Shown here one piece after another: positions 63,405-64,000 of a stretch of 64,000 nucleotides of DNA (position 1 is its first letter; every line of letters begins with the position of its first letter). Below the pieces are notes generated by a model that saw nothing but the letters and a program-made list of their open reading frames with translations, had not been told where the DNA came from and did no database searches. The stretch lies in the NCBI GenBank assembly GCA_026398735.1, contig JAPLSH010000005.1:1-64000 (forward strand). The letters run 5' to 3'. Made by a program: the position numbers and the translations under genes. This DNA is from Pseudomonadota bacterium (GTDB taxonomy: Bacteria > Pseudomonadota > Gammaproteobacteria > Steroidobacterales > Steroidobacteraceae).

Positions 63405-64000
63405 ATGAGCACACCTACTGCACTGCATATCCTAGTCACCGGCGGCAGCGGCTTTATCGGCCGGCATTTGATCGCGCAGCTGCGCGCTGCAGGCCATACG
63501 GTGCATGCGCCGCGCCGCGGCGAGTCCTTGCAGGTGGACGGCCCGCTCGACGCTGTGGTGAATCTAGCTGGTGCGCCCATTCTGGGTCCACCTTGGACCA
63601 CCGCCCGCCGACAGCTGCTGCGCGACAGCCGCATCACTACCACCCACGCACTTGTGCAGAGCCTTGCCACCCGATCACAGCGGCCTGCGGTGCTGGTCAG
63701 CGCCAGCGCCATCGGCTATTACGGCGTACGCGACGAGCAGCCCTTGGATGAGCACGCTGCACCTCAAGCCATCTTCCAGTCACAGCTATGCCAAGACTGG
63801 GAAATCGCCGCTGAGGCCGCCACGCAACTGGGCATCCGTGTCGTGCGACTGCGGTTGGGCGTAGTGCTAGGTCGCGATGGCGGCGCGCTGCCACAGCTGG
63901 CAGTGCCGGCACGTTGGGGCCTCGCTGCGGTGATGGGCAGCGGCGCGCAGGGTGCGCCATGGATCCACTTAGATGACGTACTGGGCCTGATCGAGCTGGC
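63405..64000 (+). CDS. TIGR01777 family NAD-dependent epimerase-like protein (3' end outside window)
   Basis: N-terminal 198 codons of an SDR39U1/YfcH-type protein; the frame is open to the window end. It has the dinucleotide loop ILVTGGSGFIGRHLI, AVVNLAGAPI, the family stretch LVSASAIGYYGVRDEQP and VVRLRLGVVLGRDGGALP. The usual catalytic Tyr is in IGYYG. Function of the family is not settled. The ATG at 63405 lies 73 bases from the divergent TPR gene. Confidence 0.92.
   Translation, partial: MSTPTALHILVTGGSGFIGRHLIAQLRAAGHTVHAPRRGESLQVDGPLDAVVNLAGAPILGPPWTTARRQLLRDSRITTTHALVQSLATRSQRPAVLVSASAIGYYGVRDEQPLDEHAAPQAIFQSQLCQDWEIAAEAATQLGIRVVRLRLGVVLGRDGGALPQLAVPARWGLAAVMGSGAQGAPWIHLDDVLGLIEL

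Overview
The window is 64 kb of GC-rich (by eye above 60 %), densely packed, ordinary-looking gammaproteobacterial chromosome. The main taxonomic pointers are a Chp-type twitching cluster (pilG-pilH-pilI-pilJ-chpA) divergent from gshB-tonB-yqgE-ruvX-pyrB, a pilT-pilU locus divergent from yggS-proC-yggT, a split class II ribonucleotide reductase (nrdJa/nrdJb), and tsaD/rpsU/yqeY/dnaG/rpoD with a Lys/Ala/Pro-rich tail on RpoD. Together these fit the Xanthomonadales/Nevskiales side of the class. I cannot name a genus. I see no rRNA, tRNA, CRISPR array, prophage, transposase or insertion sequence.

Layout. 1-4.1 kb: chemosensory system for type IV pili on the minus strand, with chpA cut by the window start and a PilJ that has almost no periplasmic domain. 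4.2-9.8 kb: gshB, a TonB-like protein, yqgE, ruvX, pyrB, a PyrK-like flavin/iron-sulfur protein and an exported predicted methyltransferase. 9.8-15.3 kb: three tandem PilT/PilU-type ATPases (minus) divergent from yggS-proC-yggT. 15.4-23 kb: HU-like protein with a strong terminator, msrB plus a hydrolase, htpG with a sigma-32-type promoter, ppnN, an L,D-transpeptidase and a lytic transglycosylase. 23-28 kb: nrdJa-nrdJb with an NrdR-like box, a small heat-shock protein and cca. 28-32 kb: midA-like methyltransferase, pteridine reductase, folK, folB, tsaD. 32-39.8 kb: rpsU-yqeY, an inserted MFS transporter, dnaG, dinB and rpoD.

39.8-48.8 kb is the most accessory-looking part. On one strand lie a Rieske oxygenase, an O-methyltransferase, a Tat-exported short-chain dehydrogenase and a Vgb-like exported propeller, preceded by a translationally chained set (membrane protein, ECF sigma factor, putative anti-sigma, TraB/GumN-like protein). 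Two alpha/beta hydrolases follow. 48.8-57.3 kb: OPT transporter, YqhA, MOSC protein and a MarR regulator divergent from an RND efflux pump, with a perfect 22-bp palindrome between them. 57-64 kb: carbonic anhydrase, amine oxidase plus oxidoreductase, cupin plus YciI pair, YceI, a MauG-type dihaem protein, a TPR protein and the start of a TIGR01777 epimerase.

Most of the window is housekeeping. The points most worth checking are the apparent frameshift inside the low-complexity tail of rpoD, the Rieske/O-methyltransferase/SDR/propeller cluster, the reduced PilJ, the third PilT-like ATPase, the PyrK-like gene beside pyrB, and a 26-residue membrane ORF coupled to yqeY. Nothing here can be shown from sequence alone to be a new biological system.
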